64,000 nt of DNA, taken from contig NW_024465751.1 in assembly GCF_017591425.1 (NCBI RefSeq), positions 6,944,001-7,008,000 on the forward strand, written 5' to 3'. Below, piece after piece: positions 45,576 through 58,981 of this stretch. Source of the DNA: Ochotona curzoniae. Taxonomy: Eukaryota; Chordata; Mammalia; Lagomorpha; Ochotonidae. Below the pieces are notes generated by a model. The model was not told where the DNA came from, made no database searches, and saw only the letters and a program-made list of their open reading frames with translations. A program made the position numbers and the translations under genes. Each line of letters opens with the position of its first letter. The stretch's first letter is position 1.

Positions 45576-47762
45576 CTCACCTGTTGGGTTTTTTTTTTCT
45601 TTCTTTCTTAAACAAGAGAGATGCATAATCTGACCTAACAATGCAATGTTTTAGAAAATGACAGAAATTAAATTTAAACTAGATCCTCCCAACCAACAAT
45701 CAAACAACAACGACGACAATTCCAGAAAAGGAGCTTTCTCTGGCCAATGTGTGTTTTATTTCAGGTGGATACCACTTCATGGTTAGAGTGGTGCCTTCAA
45801 AATTGATTCAGCAACACCTGCGGAAAGCTGTCAGCAGTGGCATCTCCTCTGGCATAGCCCCAGTAGTGGCATCTCCGCTACATAGCCTCAGGAGGAGCAG
45901 TGGGCCCCCAGCAGACCAGGATGGTTATTCCCAGCATCTGGTTAGGGAGCTGAGATAGAAACCTCTGATTGCTTTCTAGCCTGAGGGGAAGCTGCGCTTC
46001 TAGCCTGAGGGGAAGGATGTCTTGGAGCAAGGAAGGGTGCTCAGACCAGAAAGCAGGCACTGTGGACACTCAATTCCTTAATTGAAGGCATACATGGTAG
46101 ACTGGGACAGCAGTAGATCTCAATAAATTGTGTCTCCTTGTACATACAACCTTGTCCATTCTTTTCTCACCATGATTCTGGGCTTGTGTATGGGACTTGT
46201 TTTGGCCAGTGCGACAACAGCTCATGGGATACAAGCAGAAGCTTGAAGGCCGTGGTACAAGGGGACTCACCCTTCCTCTTGTTGTTTTAGAACCTCGTCA
46301 ATCATTATGTAAAGGAGCACATGCTACTCTCCTGGAGATGATGAGCGGCCATAATCCAATCACCAGATGTGAGACTTCCATAGACCGTTCGGCCTCAGTT
46401 AAATCTCACGAAAGAGACCAGGAGAGACCGGAAGAACCACCAAGCTGTGCTCATTCAAAAACGGTGACCGCAGAGTTAAGAGCAAATAATTTGTGGTGGT
46501 TCATGTCACCAAGTTTTGGAGTGGCTTCTTACTCAACAATAGATAGCGTGCTACAATCTGAGGTCTTTCTGCCACCAAGTGAAGGAAGGAACAATGGGGA
46601 AAGAGACTATGACGAAGAAAAGGTCCAGCTGTCCCACCCATCACAACTATCTCAGCTGAACCCACAGATGTCCCACTAAGCCCAGCAGATCAGACAGGAC
46701 CAAACAGATGAGTTAGTTCAGTGCAAGGTACCAACTCGAATTCGTAAACAAATAGACATGCTGAGGTGGTTTGTGACAGTCAAAGCAAACCCATACATAG
46801 CACTTTCTCAGCCATTCCATTCTCGTGTTGCATGCAGGGAGTATGTTTCCCATTTTGTACAAATTGCTATTTCAAGATTAATAAAAGTATTTCTTGACAA
46901 CAAAATCTTGATTTTGTTTAGGCAGATAATTTATCCCAACTAAATGCTTACTTTGTCCATTTTCTTGACTGCTTGGTAAACCTAAGACTTAGTTGAAGCC
47001 ACAAAAAACTGAAATGGGTTAAATTCCTTCTACTTTCTACCTTCTTCCTTACTGAAGCACAGAGAGGATGTCTGTAGCCATAGAGGCTATTTTGACACTC
47101 TAAGGGAGAAAATGTGAAAGAATCAGTGACGTTATGCCTGAGGTTGCTGCGCTGCTAAAACAATGCCAATGACCAGCATTTCTAGATGTTGTCGAACAAG
47201 AAAAGCAGAAATGTAGTCACAAGGCATCTATTTAATATGATCTCTGTTACACACAGCCATGATGACCTTAAAAGGAGCAACTGTGTTAGCTTTACTGTCA
47301 CTGTGGTCAGAAGAGTCGTGACTCATAATTCAATCATCCCCTGGGAGAATCCTAGGATCACCACCTATACTGCATTGTAACAGGCCGATTTCCTCTTGCT
47401 CTTCAGGCAACAGGCAGACACAGTCCCATCCCTTTCACCTTAACATGGATGAGACAGGTGGCTATTTTCCAAAGTATTGTGTGAGGTTGTCTGGATTCAG
47501 CAGGAGGAGCTGCCTTCCTTTGACATTTTCTCACCCCTGCACCTACCAGGAACGTGGGAGTATCAAGCAGCATTTAAACAGCCAGGCCGATTACCCACCA
47601 TACTCTAGCTCTCTGTTTCTATGCAATGTTGTGTATTATGTGCAGTATGTACACCGGAAATACGGAGCAAGGGAGACAGCAGCATACTAACTGATGAGAG
47701 CTTATTAACCAGCAAGGTTCTAGGTCAGAAGCTGGACAGCCATGATGACAACTGCAGTACAC
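45576..47762. other. Intergenic, possible ancient repeat at about 46140-46700
   Basis: GTTTTGGCCAGTGCGACAAC and CAGCTGAACCCACAGATGTC suggest an old mammalian repeat I cannot name. The 160-residue frame inside it (46197-46679) has no recognisable domain. The rest is unique-looking. Confidence 0.4.
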
Positions 47763-47773
47763 AATGGAATTAG

Positions 47774-48104
47774 TGGGCCTGGCATGTGGCCTAGCAGCTA
47801 AAGTCCTCACCTTGACTGTGCCAGGATCCCATAAGGGCACCAGTTCAACCCCAGCAGTCCTGCTTCCCATCCAGCTCCCTGCTTGTGGCCTGGAAAGACA
47901 ATTGAGGACAACCCAAAGCCTTGGGACCCTGCACCCGTGTGGGAGACCTGGAAGAAGCTCCTGGCTCCTGACTTCAGATTGGCTAAGCTCCAAATGTTGC
48001 GGCCGCTTCGGGAGTGAACCATCGGACGGAAGATCTTCCTCTCTGTCTCTCCTCTTCTCTGTATATCTGACTTTGCAATAAATAAATAGATAAATATTTT
48101 TTAA
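47774..48104 (+). mobile_element. C-SINE with 11-bp TSD
   Basis: AATGGAATTAG at 47763-47773 and 48105-48115. Tail AATAAATAAATAGATAAATA. Confidence 0.92.
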
Positions 48105-48115
48105 AATGGAATTAG

Positions 48116-48713
48116 CCTGGATTCCTCTGACCACACACACGTCATCCAGTGATAATATCTGTGGGTATGCACATCATATGCACAGTACACACAAGCATGG
48201 CTGCCTACTTCTGAACACAAGCGTGGCTATATGTGTCTTTGGGGAGCCATCTGTTCTCTCTCCCATCAGCCTGCTCCTAGATTGGATTTCTAGCCTCTGG
48301 GCTGAATTGCTCTACCAGACCCTGGTATCCATGAGTGATTCTCTATTTGCCATCCTGATGCCCTAGTCTCTGAAACAGCATCTAACTTATTGGGGACTCA
48401 CATTTTGCTCAAGCCTTGAAGTCCAGTCTTGCTGGCTACACATCTCTTTTTATTCCCTTTAACTTCTTGACTGTGAGCACTTATAGCTTCCTTCCTTAAC
48501 TTATACGCTGAGAAAATGAGACCTAAGCGTGGGCTCAGGAAGGGCCCCAATGGAACGCAGACAATAATAAACCCTAGAATCACAACTCCAGCATCAGTGT
48601 AGGCACTGTGAAGCGGGGTGTGGCGAACAATCACCGACACAAATCCTGTTCCTGAACTGTGTTTTCTTGTGTTATATTTTTCCCTTTTAAGAAAAGCATC
48701 TAGTTTTGTTATT
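48116..48713. other. Intergenic, nothing recognised
   Basis: No gene, RNA or assignable repeat found. Confidence 0.45.
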
Positions 48714-48934
48714 TTATTTATTTTTTTAAAAGATTTGTTTATTTATGTTTTTGAAAAGCAGAGTTCCAGAAGGAAAGAGACAGAAACACATCTTCCATCT
48801 GCTTTTTCACTCTCCACATGGCCACAGGAACCAGGGCTGGGCCAGGCTGGGCCAGGCTGGGACTCGATCCGGCACTCACACGGGCTGCCTGCGTCACAGG
48901 GTGCGACCTAACCATCTGTGCCACAATGCTCGCC
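48714..48934 (-). mobile_element. Old C-SINE with deletion and a triplicated 10-mer
   Basis: The middle is missing. GGGCCAGGCT-like units are tandemly repeated at about 48836-48861. The B-box complement GGACTCGATCC is well preserved. Confidence 0.7.
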
Positions 48935-50334
48935 TTGTCTGAGCTAATGTCTAGAGCCTCAGTTCCAAGTTCCATAAGGGAAGATAATATTGACATTTTA
49001 GAACAGTTTGGATTACAAAAATGCATGCAATTAATGCATTTTATTGGAAAATAATCTTCCAAATATTATGTTGCATGTTTGTGTTTCTCAAAGATAGTCA
49101 TCCTCAGAAATCTAGATTTTTTTCTTTCATTCTGCAAGCATTTGCACACAGAGAGCCTACTCATATACAAAGGGAGGAAGGTGTGTGGATAACACTTTGT
49201 CCCCTGGAGGTAGAAGTTGCGGGTGTCAGCTGTAAGCCAGTGCCAGGGCCACGATGTGAGCTTCTTTCCATGCAGGTGCATTGAGAAACTGGGAGAAAAC
49301 AGTATTTGCCTCCCTGACATTGACAATGTTACTGGCAGAGCTGGTCCAGAGTGGTTGTGATTGCAGGACCAAGGCCAAATGTGTGCTGCAACAAGAACAT
49401 ACATTTCCTGCCATATTTTTGCAATTATGCGCAGGCATCCCACTGAGATGATGGACTTTGCCCCAGCAGCTCAGCAGAGTTTTCTAAGTCCTAGGGCCAG
49501 TTCTACTGCCACTTTCATTTCTGGAGCTTTCACACAGAGAAAAACACAAAATTCCCCTGTGCTGCACCCAGGCATGTCCCCTGAGCCTCTGTGTGACCTC
49601 TCAGTGAAATCTCCAAGACCTAGGTCCCTGAGGAAAAATCTTCAAGCCAGCAATTCAGCAACAGGGCGGGGGATCCTTCCTGACTTCTGCAGACAGGGGA
49701 GCTTATATCACAATGCGAAATTTGTTCACCCTTATCAGAGCATGCAAAAACAAATTGCCTGATCTTTGTTATAGATCCAGCCGCTGGTGTCTGTGGATAG
49801 GTTTCCCTGTAAATCTCCAGCAAACTCTACTTGGCTGACTGTTCACTTTTGCTTGATGTCCTGGCTACAAACTCCTGGCATAGTCCTTCTCAATGGAGGG
49901 CACACTGGTTTTCATGGACAGGAGCATGATGAGAAAGGAAAGGGCAGCCAGAGTTTTAGCTGCACTGGAAACACACTGTCCAGATGTGTGTCTGTCTCCC
50001 AGCAGAGCAGTAGGGGTTCCACTGCCAGAAAGACCCTACAAGCCAGGTGAGTCTCAGTCTGTATAACCTGGGAAGCCACACGTTACTGTTCTTCAACATC
50101 TAGACTTTACCCCATTCACATCAGTTAGTATCAAATAGATGATCCCAAGTCGGGTAAGGAACTTGTCCTGGTGGGACCTGATCAGCATCAGTAACCCTGT
50201 GCCATATGTTCAGGCAGGGAATGGGGAGTCTCTCCATAAACCTAACAGGCAATTGAATCGTCAGATTAAAAGATCAGACACCTTGATCTCAAAGACAATA
50301 GGCCTATGGAGAATAGATATTTTTTAAAACACTG
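48935..50334. other. Repeat-poor intergenic stretch
   Basis: About 1.4 kb of unique-looking sequence. No gene-like signal. Confidence 0.45.
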
Positions 50335-50520
50335 TGAGCAATGATAGCTACAGAGCCCTTGCTGTGCGCCGGGCATACTCCAGGTACAGCACCTCAAAGA
50401 TTCCTGGTCAGGAAGATGAGCACTGTTAGAAATTCAGAGAGGTCAAGCAACTGGTACAAGGTCACACAGGAATAATACAAAGTGCTAGAATTAATCTCCG
50501 TGCTCTGGAAGCTGGGAACT
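50335..50520 (-). mobile_element. MIR SINE
   Basis: TTCAGAGAGGTCAAGCAACT, GTACAAGGTCACACAGGAAT and TCTCCGTGCTCTGGAAGC follow reverse MIR order. Confidence 0.7.
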
Positions 50521-50539
50521 CCAAGATCATGATACCGGC

Positions 50540-50790
50540 ATATTCACCATCTGGTGAAGGTCTGCTTCCAGGTTCATCCTCCTCAGGCACTCCTCATTCC
50601 TCACCTCGAGGACGGGAGGGACAACGCAGCCCTATGAAGCCTCTTTGACAAGGACATGAATGGTATTCGTGGCCTGACCACCTCCAAAGACTTCACCTTC
50701 TAACCGTGGGAATGAGGGAGACTCAGGTGGCACACACACCCTCCGATCATAGCTGGTGAGTGTCCTGGTTTCTGATGTTATTCATCCAGT
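50540..50790 (-). mobile_element. Possible MaLR LTR fragment, antisense
   Basis: GAATGGTATTCGTGGCCTGA and CCACCTCCAAAGACTTCACC resemble antisense MaLR sequence. Diverged. Confidence 0.35.
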
Positions 50791-51378
50791 AGTTATGTGG
50801 TATTTTCTGAAGGTCCCATTTTCAGGGGGTTCTGTCTACCTCACCCCACCACCACACCAAGACTGTCATTTCAGAAACCCCTCCAGTGAGTTCTGGTGAT
50901 CATTGAGAGCTTTACCACTTCTTGGCCCAGTCCCTCTGTTGCAGTTCATTTCCTCACCTGAATGCAGCCCTCCACTACGTGAAGCACTACATGCCTGCAA
51001 ACTGCTTAGCTCAACATCTCCAACCATCCCCAGCAAGCAACGAACAATCACTAAGCACAGCTCGGGGAGGGGGAGCCTTCAAGAAATACATTTGTACCCA
51101 GCATTCAATGACTGTATCAGCAAGTCTGGGAACAAGCTCTTGACACTTTGCTGCACTTCTCCCAACAAAATTAAATAAACGTTCTCTTCAACTCAACAGT
51201 TAGAGTCCAATCGCTCACAGAAGTCTGTAACTGTGGTTAAATTTTAATACTAAGCAATTGACAGAATAATGCCTCAGGCACCTGCAGGATGCCTCATCAA
51301 AGAGCAAAGAATGCAACTATTTTCATTCCACTTCCCGAAACTCCAGTGCAAGAACCAACCCAGTTTAGAGAAACTTTC
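50791..51378. other. Intergenic, nothing recognised
   Basis: No gene-like signal or assignable repeat. Confidence 0.45.
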
Positions 51379-52240
51379 TTTTTTTTTAATTAATTTATTT
51401 TATTATATATATATATTTTTAATTACATTGTATTGTGTGACACAGTTCTATATAGGCACTGGGATTTCCCCCACCCCTCTCCAAACCCTCCCCCCATGGT
51501 GGGCTCTTCCCCCCCTCCCCCCCCATTGCGCAACCACAGTTCAGGTTTAGTTGAGATTCCTTCATTGCAAGAATACACCAAGCATAGAGTCCCAGCATTT
51601 CATTGTCCGGTCAAGTTCAGCGGCTTCTTGGGGAGACCCTCCCCGGTCCGAAGGCAGAGCCAACAGAGTAGAATCCCGGTCAATTAAAAGCCCCAACATA
51701 ACATCAGCAACAATATATAACGTTAAGGGATAAATTGACAAAGTATTGAGCAACCAATTTGTCAAAACTGGATGCATGGTCTTAACTTTCAATATCAAGA
51801 GCTGCAACCAGGCCATTGCTACTTAGCTGGAGGTTTTGCTGAATTTCCAGTTAAAGACAGATCTAGGGAACTAGAGATCCCTGGAGTAGAACATTCCTAG
51901 TTAATTACCCTCTTGTTCTTTCTCATAATGACCTTGGGAGACAGGCCCGAGCCTTTGGGGTTGGTGGACAATGGAGGAAAAGGGCTTAGGGTGGCTTTGG
52001 TAGTTGGTGATCTGACCCCAGACAATCTGGGCCGGAATCTGTGAATTACTGGGCTTGGGACATTTGTCTGGAAGAACGGGGACTCCTTTTGACCTTGCCA
52101 AGTGGGGAAAGCGCCACATGAGGCTGGCATTTGGGGCCTGCAGGGATATAGATGTAGTGACCCAGCACAGCACACTGAAATCCAATTTATTCATCTTGGT
52201 TGGCATGGTCCCAGAGCCCTAAAGACTCGGACCCTCCCAG
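51379..52240 (-). mobile_element. Lagomorph L1 3' UTR, longer copy
   Basis: A reverse poly(A) (T10 then A/T-rich) precedes a G-rich tract (about 51465-51528 on the - strand) and a region homologous to 10313-10640. Sequence to about 52240 probably also belongs, but the left (5') end of the element is not resolved and no flanking duplication was found. Confidence 0.7.
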
Positions 52241-54389
52241 TGTAATAAATTCATTTGTCAAATTAGTCAGGGTCCCTGGGTTATCCCTCTGGTCCCCTTC
52301 CCCAACCCCCGCCACCACCCATTTTTAACCTGAGCTGTCCTTTGGAAGATGGCTGTTTTCTCAATGGGCTTCTTCTATGTCGGTCTATGGGAATGGCTGG
52401 CTTCTAAGTAAACTGACACAGAATCTCGGGTGAGCTGCTGTGGCTGAAGCATCCCCTCTCCCCCATCCCAGAAGAGGAGGGAGCAGGGCAGAAACACCTG
52501 CTTAGTGGCTGCATTTTGCCTCATCAAGAAGCTTGTCCTGTTGTCATTTGTGTTGTCAGTGGACAAAGTTGTGTGCAATATGAAAGTACCGAGTGCTAGA
52601 GCTCATAGTCAGACCTACCTGGGACTGACTGAAAATTTATCAGGGGAGGTGGCTCACAAGATCAGGGAGACTGAGAGGTCCTGTGTCAGGGTGGCTTCCA
52701 GTTGGGTGCCCTGGAATGCCAACAGAGTGGTTTTATTTACTCCCGAAGTCTAAGAACCAGGAAAGCCACAGTGGCAGATGCTCAATCTGATGCTTTGGGA
52801 TGAAAACCCTGGGGCTTTTCTGTTGCTCCAGTAAGTCTTGAAGTTTCAAGCCTAAGAGCCTGTAGTATCAATGTCTGAAGTCAGGCAAAGAGGAGTGTCC
52901 CAGCCACCGAGGAGAGGGAGGCACGGGCAGGGATGGAGGAAAGCGGCTTTTTCTCTCTTTCTTTCTTTCTTGTTTTCTTGCTTGCTTGCTTGCTTGCTTT
53001 CCTATCCAGGCCCTTGCCAATCACATGATCCCTACTGAGGGCAGATCTCCTCATTCCGTGCACAGACACACACGGTTCCAGGCTCCCCTGGAAGCATGCC
53101 AACACACCCATCCAGAAGACAGACATTCCCTGTTCTCTGGGAAAACTTTCAGTGCAGTCAGGTGGATTTCCAGAACAAGCCATCACAGTTGGGGACCAGT
53201 GTCTCCAGCATTTCATGTTCACCAGCTACTCTTGCACACAGATGCAGATGCAGCTAGCTCTGAAAGGTTGCAGGGAAGTTAGGCAAGTCACTCAGTGTCT
53301 GCCACGCCATAAGCGTGCTCCTGACTCAGAGACAAATCCTCATCTTTGGGCACATAGATATGCCCAGAATGGTACAGCCACTGTAACATTGCAAGTGCAA
53401 AGTAAATATAGCTTTTATACTTGTACTTCTGGCTCAGTCTCTAAATCGTTACCCTGGCATCCCCAACTATTTCTCATGCTTTTACGACAAAAACCCAATT
53501 CAATGCCGTCGTGAAAACACGGGCCACAAAGGCAAATTCTCATGCTATAAAGCAAGAACCCCTCCTTCCCTTCACTGGAATCATCCATTGAACAGAATCA
53601 CACTTGACCTCTTCTGCAACCAACCTTAGCACAATTCTTCCTTGATATTCTTTCTTGATTGTTCTTCTTAATAGATTCTTACGATTTTTTTTTCTTGTTT
53701 CTCCTCCTTGACCAACACTTTACTCTGTCCACTTCCTCCAGAATCCACTTAACACCTACAGTTTGTAAACTGGAGCTGATACTTGAAACTCAAAATCAGG
53801 TTTAGCAGGTGTCTCTTAACCGCCCCCTAGGATAAGAGTATTAGCCCCATTCAAAGCAGGATTCATTTCCTCCACACGTGTTTGCTAAGTGTTTATTGGT
53901 GCAGGATACAGCATTGCACAATGAGGGTGCAAAGGTGAGCTACCAAAGTCTGGGCTCCTGGAGGGACAGGAAATGAGTTAATGAGCAAACAAAATCAGCA
54001 TAGTGAGCAGTATCCTGAAGGAGAGAAAAGAAGGCTAAAGAAGAGTGAGATCGGTAGCTAGCTAGTTAGCAAGGCTCTTTTAAAGACTTCAGTGCAGGCC
54101 TGAAGAATGTCAAGGACTTCACTTGGAGTAGGGTGAAAACATTCCAGGTCCAGGGAAGAGGCATGTCAAGGCTGGCAATAGCTTTAGGCTTGAGATGGAC
54201 AGGAAACTAAGGAATGGCATGGCTTGTCTACACAATTTGGAAAGTGACAGAGATGAGGTTGGAAGGATAATGAAGTCAGACTTATAAATGATTGACAGAG
54301 CATCAAGGAGAAACCTGGAGTGTGAAGACAAAGGAAGTTGGCCATGCTGGTTGGTGCCTGAGTCAGGTGGGTGGTTCCATGTTATCCTG
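52241..54389. other. Intergenic with a CTTT/CTTG microsatellite
   Basis: Pyrimidine repeat at 52951-53000. About 53870-54250 looks like a diverged ancient repeat. No gene. Confidence 0.45.
52951..53000. repeat. (CTTT)n then (CTTG)n compound microsatellite
   Basis: TTTCTTTCTTTCTTG changes into five CTTG units. Confidence 0.9.
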
Positions 54390-54544
54390 TTTCCACGCAC
54401 TAATGTGTCTAACTCACTACCTGTGGGGCACCAGCACTGTGCTTACATTTCTCATACTCTATTTTTCTTCTTTATAAAATGATAATGATATTAACACTTG
54501 CCTCCAAGTTGAGGATTAGATGGATGATTGCACGGGCAGCTCTT
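54390..54544 (+). mobile_element. MIR SINE fragment
   Basis: CTTCTTTATAAAATGATAATG and TTGAGGATTAGATGGATGA match the MIR 3' half. Confidence 0.55.
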
Positions 54545-54554
54545 AAGAGTGATG

Positions 54555-54890
54555 GTGGTGGGTGCAGTGCGGTAGCCTGGTGGCTAAAGTCCTTGCTTTA
54601 CATGTGCCAGGATCCCACACGAGCACCGATTTGTTTCCTAGCAGTTCCACTTCCCATCCAGCTCCCTCTTTGTGGCCTGGGAAAGCAGTCAAATATGGCC
54701 CAAAGCCTTGGGATCCTGCACCTGCATGGGAGAAGCGAGAAAGCTCCTGGCTCCTGGCTTTGGATTGGCTCAGCTCTGGCCATTGCAAGCACTTCGGGAG
54801 TAAATCATCAGACAGAAGATCTTCTCTGTTTCTCCTCCTCTATATATATCTTACTTTCCAATAAAAGTAAATAAATCTTAAAAAAAAAAA
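54555..54890 (+). mobile_element. C-SINE with 10-bp TSD
   Basis: AAGAGTGATG at 54545-54554 and 54891-54900. Tail of twelve As. Confidence 0.92.
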
Positions 54891-54900
54891 AAGAGTGATG

Positions 54901-55424
54901 ATGGCTGCAGTGAGACCTCAAAAACAAGAGCTAAACCTGTTTCTTCCCATCTCCACAATTCCTGTATCCTCTGGCTCAAACCTCAGAAACCCAACCCCAT
55001 CATGTCTACTGGAAGTGGAGGTTTGCTTGATCATCTCAGATGCATAAAGCCACTCTGTCAGCCTCCTCCTGGGCAGGAAAAAGCTTGATACCTTGGTCGA
55101 TCTGTACTTTCTACAGGTTTGTTCAAAAAGGCTGACAAAGGCCTTCAGAAGGTTGCCCAACCAGCAGGGAGCAGAGCAGCCCGCAACATTATCAGTGGTG
55201 TCCTTGTTCTGTGACAGCGTCCTCAACTCCAAGACACATGGAATCGCTTCTTCCCAGTCTTGACTCTCAAGGTTGTGCTGGGGTATCTGCTTTGCTTAGA
55301 TGCTGAACACACAGCCACCCTGGAAGCTGCTTCTCTATTTTCTTCTCCTTGAGATTGTCCTTTGGAGAGAGACATTCACTCTAAAGGTAGAGTTACAAAG
55401 CGCATGGTTATGTCATCCCCCAAA
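54901..55424. other. Intergenic, nothing recognised
   Basis: No gene, RNA or assignable repeat found. Confidence 0.45.
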
Positions 55425-55745
55425 TTCATGGCTGACCTTCCATCTTTTAAAGGGAGAGTATTAAGAGTTAGAGCCTTTGGGGTGATTAGATCATGAGAGT
55501 GGTGCCTGCCTAGATTACCGCCCTTTATACAAGGGAGCCAGAGAACGAACTCTCCTTCTTTCCCCCAATGTTAGGACACAATTAGATGACAGCAATTTGA
55601 AGCTCAGAATAAGACCCCTGACAGAACCCAACCATGCTGGTGCCTGACCTCAGAGTTTCGGCATTCCTAACAGTTGAGAAATACATTTCTGTGTTTTGTG
55701 CTTTGCTTCAACAGCCTGCCAGCACTAAGACTGCTGCATTTATAC
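55425..55745 (+). mobile_element. MaLR LTR (MLT1/MST-like)
   Basis: TTTGGGGTGATTAGATCATG, CCAATGTTAGGACACAATTAG and TTGAGAAATACATTTCTGTG appear in the order of MaLR LTRs. Ancient, no internal region. Confidence 0.7.
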
Positions 55746-56721
55746 CGTTGAGTCTTTGGGCTGCATCCTGCATATCTTTGCTCTTGTTCTTAGAGGAATG
55801 GCAAGGTCATTGCACTCTTGCCCTTGAGAGTCAAAGAGGTAACATCCTTCCAGACAGAGATGCCAGGTGCTATTAACTCAAGTAATGCATTCCATTGAAC
55901 CCAATAGACTCAAAATGTTGTCATTTATACATGTGAACAATAAAAAAATGTGTTACAAGGTATTTATGCACTATTTGAAATCTGCATTTATTTTTGAATT
56001 TTCAACACATTTCAGTTCAGATCAGGCACATTTTGGATGTTCAGAAGTCCCAGCATGACTAGCAGCTACTTGGCTGGGCAACATAGAGCTGTAATTTCTT
56101 AGAGATACCAGTTGTGTAGCCTGAACCCTTAAGTCCTTTGAAAAACAACTATCTAGTCCACAGTGCCTGGTCTATTAGAAACACTTAATATATTAGAATT
56201 AATTTTCTTATTTTCAAATTGAAAATTGTATATGTTAATACTTGGTTGTGAGGCTGAATGGAGTCACTCATAAAAAATTCTTCCGTTTCTTCACACAGCC
56301 ACTCTTGTAGGGAACTAAATATGTGCCAGTAGTATTCCAGGAGCCGGGGTGGCTCAGGAAATGGAACAAGGACCCTTGACTCTGTGAGGCTCATGGTGTC
56401 ACTTGGAGTGAGTGCAAACAAAAGCTAAATAGTAGGTTACACATGGTACCCCAAAGCAATAACTGTGCAAAATGGTAGTGGTATTGCAAAGAGGAAGTAG
56501 GAACAGGCACGGGTAGACATTTAGAATTTGAACTAGGATTGTCAAGGAAAGTCCATCAGAATTTTAATGCCTGAGTCAAAATTTGCCTGAGAGCAACACC
56601 AGCAGACTATGTGAGGGGAAAGTAGCACAGACACAAGGAACAGAATGTGCTAAGGCTTCGGCAGAGAGGCCTTCTATTTGGAAGTCAAAGTAATGGAAAG
56701 AGGAAGAAGTGGGAAGAAATA
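55746..56721. other. Intergenic, old repeat-like on the right
   Basis: About 56430-56700 resembles a diverged ancient repeat (GGAACAGAATGTGCTAAGGC). No gene. Confidence 0.4.
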
Positions 56722-56974
56722 GAACTGTCTTTTGGTTCATTCTCCCAACGAGGTGTAACAGCCAGAGCTGGACCAGGCTGAAGCCAGTAGCTAGGGAACT
56801 TAATCCCAGTCTCCCAGATAGGTGGCTGGGACTTGGATCATGCTTTGTTGCCTTCCAGGCACATTAGCAGAGAGCCAATTTGGAAGTGGAACAGCTAGGA
56901 CTCGAACCAGCCTTGAGACAGGATGCTGGTATCATGGGTGGCAGTGGCTTAATCTGCATGCTGCAATGCTAGCC
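56722..56974 (-). mobile_element. Old C-SINE
   Basis: AGTCTCCCAGATAGGTGGCTG, AGAGAGCCAATTTGGAAGTGG and TGGCTTAATCTGCATGCTGC in reverse orientation. Confidence 0.7.
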
Positions 56975-57993
56975 TCACCATTGTAATACTTTGGCCTTAG
57001 GTCTGGAACTGGTTCAAGGAAAGCCCACAGAAATTAACCAACCAAAGTTTCAAACCTTTTGTGGGTTTTGGCGTGTTCCAAGCTGCTCTGCCGAAAGCCA
57101 TGCTGAATTAATGCTGTCATGCTCCCTTCTGTCCAAGTTGTTTTTCCTGGAAATACGCAGAATGTCCAAGGAAAGAAAAGGAGGTCAGGTTGGCACTATC
57201 AAAGCATTTCTCATTATTGACAGCCTGGCCTTCTCTCTGCATATCTCATCCTCCTCTTCCTGCACAAGGAGTACAAAATAAAATTCTTAGAATTTCGATT
57301 AAAAAAATCCTACATTTGGATTTGCAGATATGCCAATATTTGGATTTGCAGAGCTGTAATTTAAGCCCATCTCTCCCTTGGAACTGCCTGGTAAAATGCA
57401 TCTTTCATGAGCTTCCTGCAGGAGCCCAGCTACTAGCTCAGACTCTTGAACATAAATCAAATTCTGGTTCAACATCAACCATTCGATATCGGGGCCTCCT
57501 AAAACAGCAGGCCTCTGAGAGAAGCAAGCCTCAGTGTCTTTGCACTCGGTGTACCCTCTGCCAGGAAAGGATTCAAATCTTCCTTGCTGGTGACTTGGCT
57601 ACAGGATTTAATGCCCAAAGAACTGGCAGCTTGAGAGGGCTTTGGCTTCCCACACCTGTTGAGGGACCCCCATCATTACCCTGACCCACGGGGCAGCCCA
57701 GCTCTAGCTCAGCCTACTTCGGGAGCCTGCTCTGGTGATCTGAGCAAACCATGGAGAGAGACACAGAAAAGGATGGTATTCTGTTGCCTCTGTGCTTCCC
57801 TCCTTCACCTGAAGGTCAAGGACAATTCTGCCAGGCTGTACAGCTCCTTAGCCAGGGTTTAAAGTCAAAGACAGGTGGCTGTGTGGGATAAGGGGAGCAA
57901 CGTTAAGCCAGGACCTCTCCAAGATGAAACACTCCTCACCTGTTGTGGACACTCGATTTTATTATTACTATTTTTTTTTTTTAACATTATAAG
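56975..57993. other. Intergenic, nothing recognised
   Basis: Includes two near-identical AT-rich words (TTTGGATTTGCAGA at about 57315 and 57339). The 164-residue frame 57190-57684 has no recognisable domain. Confidence 0.45.
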
Positions 57994-58292
57994 GATTTAA
58001 AAAATTTATTTGAAAGACAGAACTGTAAAGGAAGAGAGAGGAAGTGGGTGGAGAGAGAGAGTGCTCTTCTTGCTGGGGAGTCAGGGGGAGGCCAAACCAA
58101 AGCCAGAATCTGGAACTCCATCTGGGCCTCCCATGGGCGTGACGGGGACCAAGTACTTGGGCCATTTTCTGCTTTCCTAGGTGTCTTAGCAGGGAGCTGG
58201 ATTGGAAGTGGAGTGGCTACAGTGTGGCCCAACGCTCATGTGGCATGCCAGCATCATGGAAAGCTTAATCAACTGTGCCACATGCTATCTCC
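57994..58292 (-). mobile_element. Old C-SINE
   Basis: AAATTTATTTGAAAGACAGA tail side, (GA)n growth at about 58050-58062, and TAATCAACTGTGCCACATGC head. Confidence 0.75.
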
Positions 58293-58789
58293 AGCCACAA
58301 AAACAAAGAGGAGCAAAGCAGGCCAGAATGCTTGTTGCCTCTTTTTGGTAGGATGAATTTATGTGGCTGCAGCCATAGGCTTAACCTCACCCCAAAATGG
58401 GGAGTCTGAAATGAGCCCTGGACTAAGACGGTTGCTTGTTCCTGCTCCCCTGTCACCTCTCTGACCCATCCCAGCCACATCTCCAACTCCACCCCTGTGA
58501 CAGTGCAGTGATGGGAACAGAAAGGCACCAGGTTGGGCTGCCAACTGTCACAGGTTGCCTAGCCAGGGGCTTTTGGTGTTAAAACCAGAAGTCCTAAGCA
58601 ACCCAGTTCAAGTAGGACACTCAGATCTGCCAGTGTCCAGCTGTGCACATGCACAAAGGTGCACATTTAACTTTCTGAGGAGTCTTCATATGCAAGGATT
58701 AAAATAAGCTGTTAATCCACTCTCCAGGAACGTTTTGAGGGACCCTTTTATATGCTGGTGCTCTGGCAGCTACTTAACACTGTGTGAGA
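58293..58789. other. Intergenic, nothing recognised
   Basis: No gene, RNA or assignable repeat found. Confidence 0.4.
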
Positions 58790-58925
58790 AACAGACCTGG
58801 AGCCAGCTAGATTTAGTTTTGAATCCAGTGTCTTCCCTGGCAACAGCCAGTACAGTACTGACTGTACTGGCCCTTCGCATTCTGATGTGGGAGGCATACA
58901 TAACAGCCCTGGCATGGAAGCTCAG
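58790..58925 (+). mobile_element. Possible MIR fragment
   Basis: GACCTGGAGCCAGCTAGATTTAG-type 5' MIR wording around 58795-58850. Strongly diverged. Confidence 0.35.
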
Positions 58926-58981
58926 TTAGATGCCTACAGTAACAGTTCATCCTTCAGTCTCCAGAATAAAATCATGATCTG

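Noticed and set aside
46197..46679. 160-residue + strand open frame
   Set aside because: Low-complexity composition with no recognisable domain or splice context, and it overlaps sequence that resembles an ancient repeat. A length of 160 codons is within chance for 64 kb.
47619..48140. 173-residue - strand open frame
   Set aside because: Mostly antisense of the C-SINE at 47774. Similar frames recur in other SINE copies.
57190..57684. 164-residue + strand open frame
   Set aside because: No recognisable motif or family, no CpG island or splice signals, and ordinary intergenic composition.
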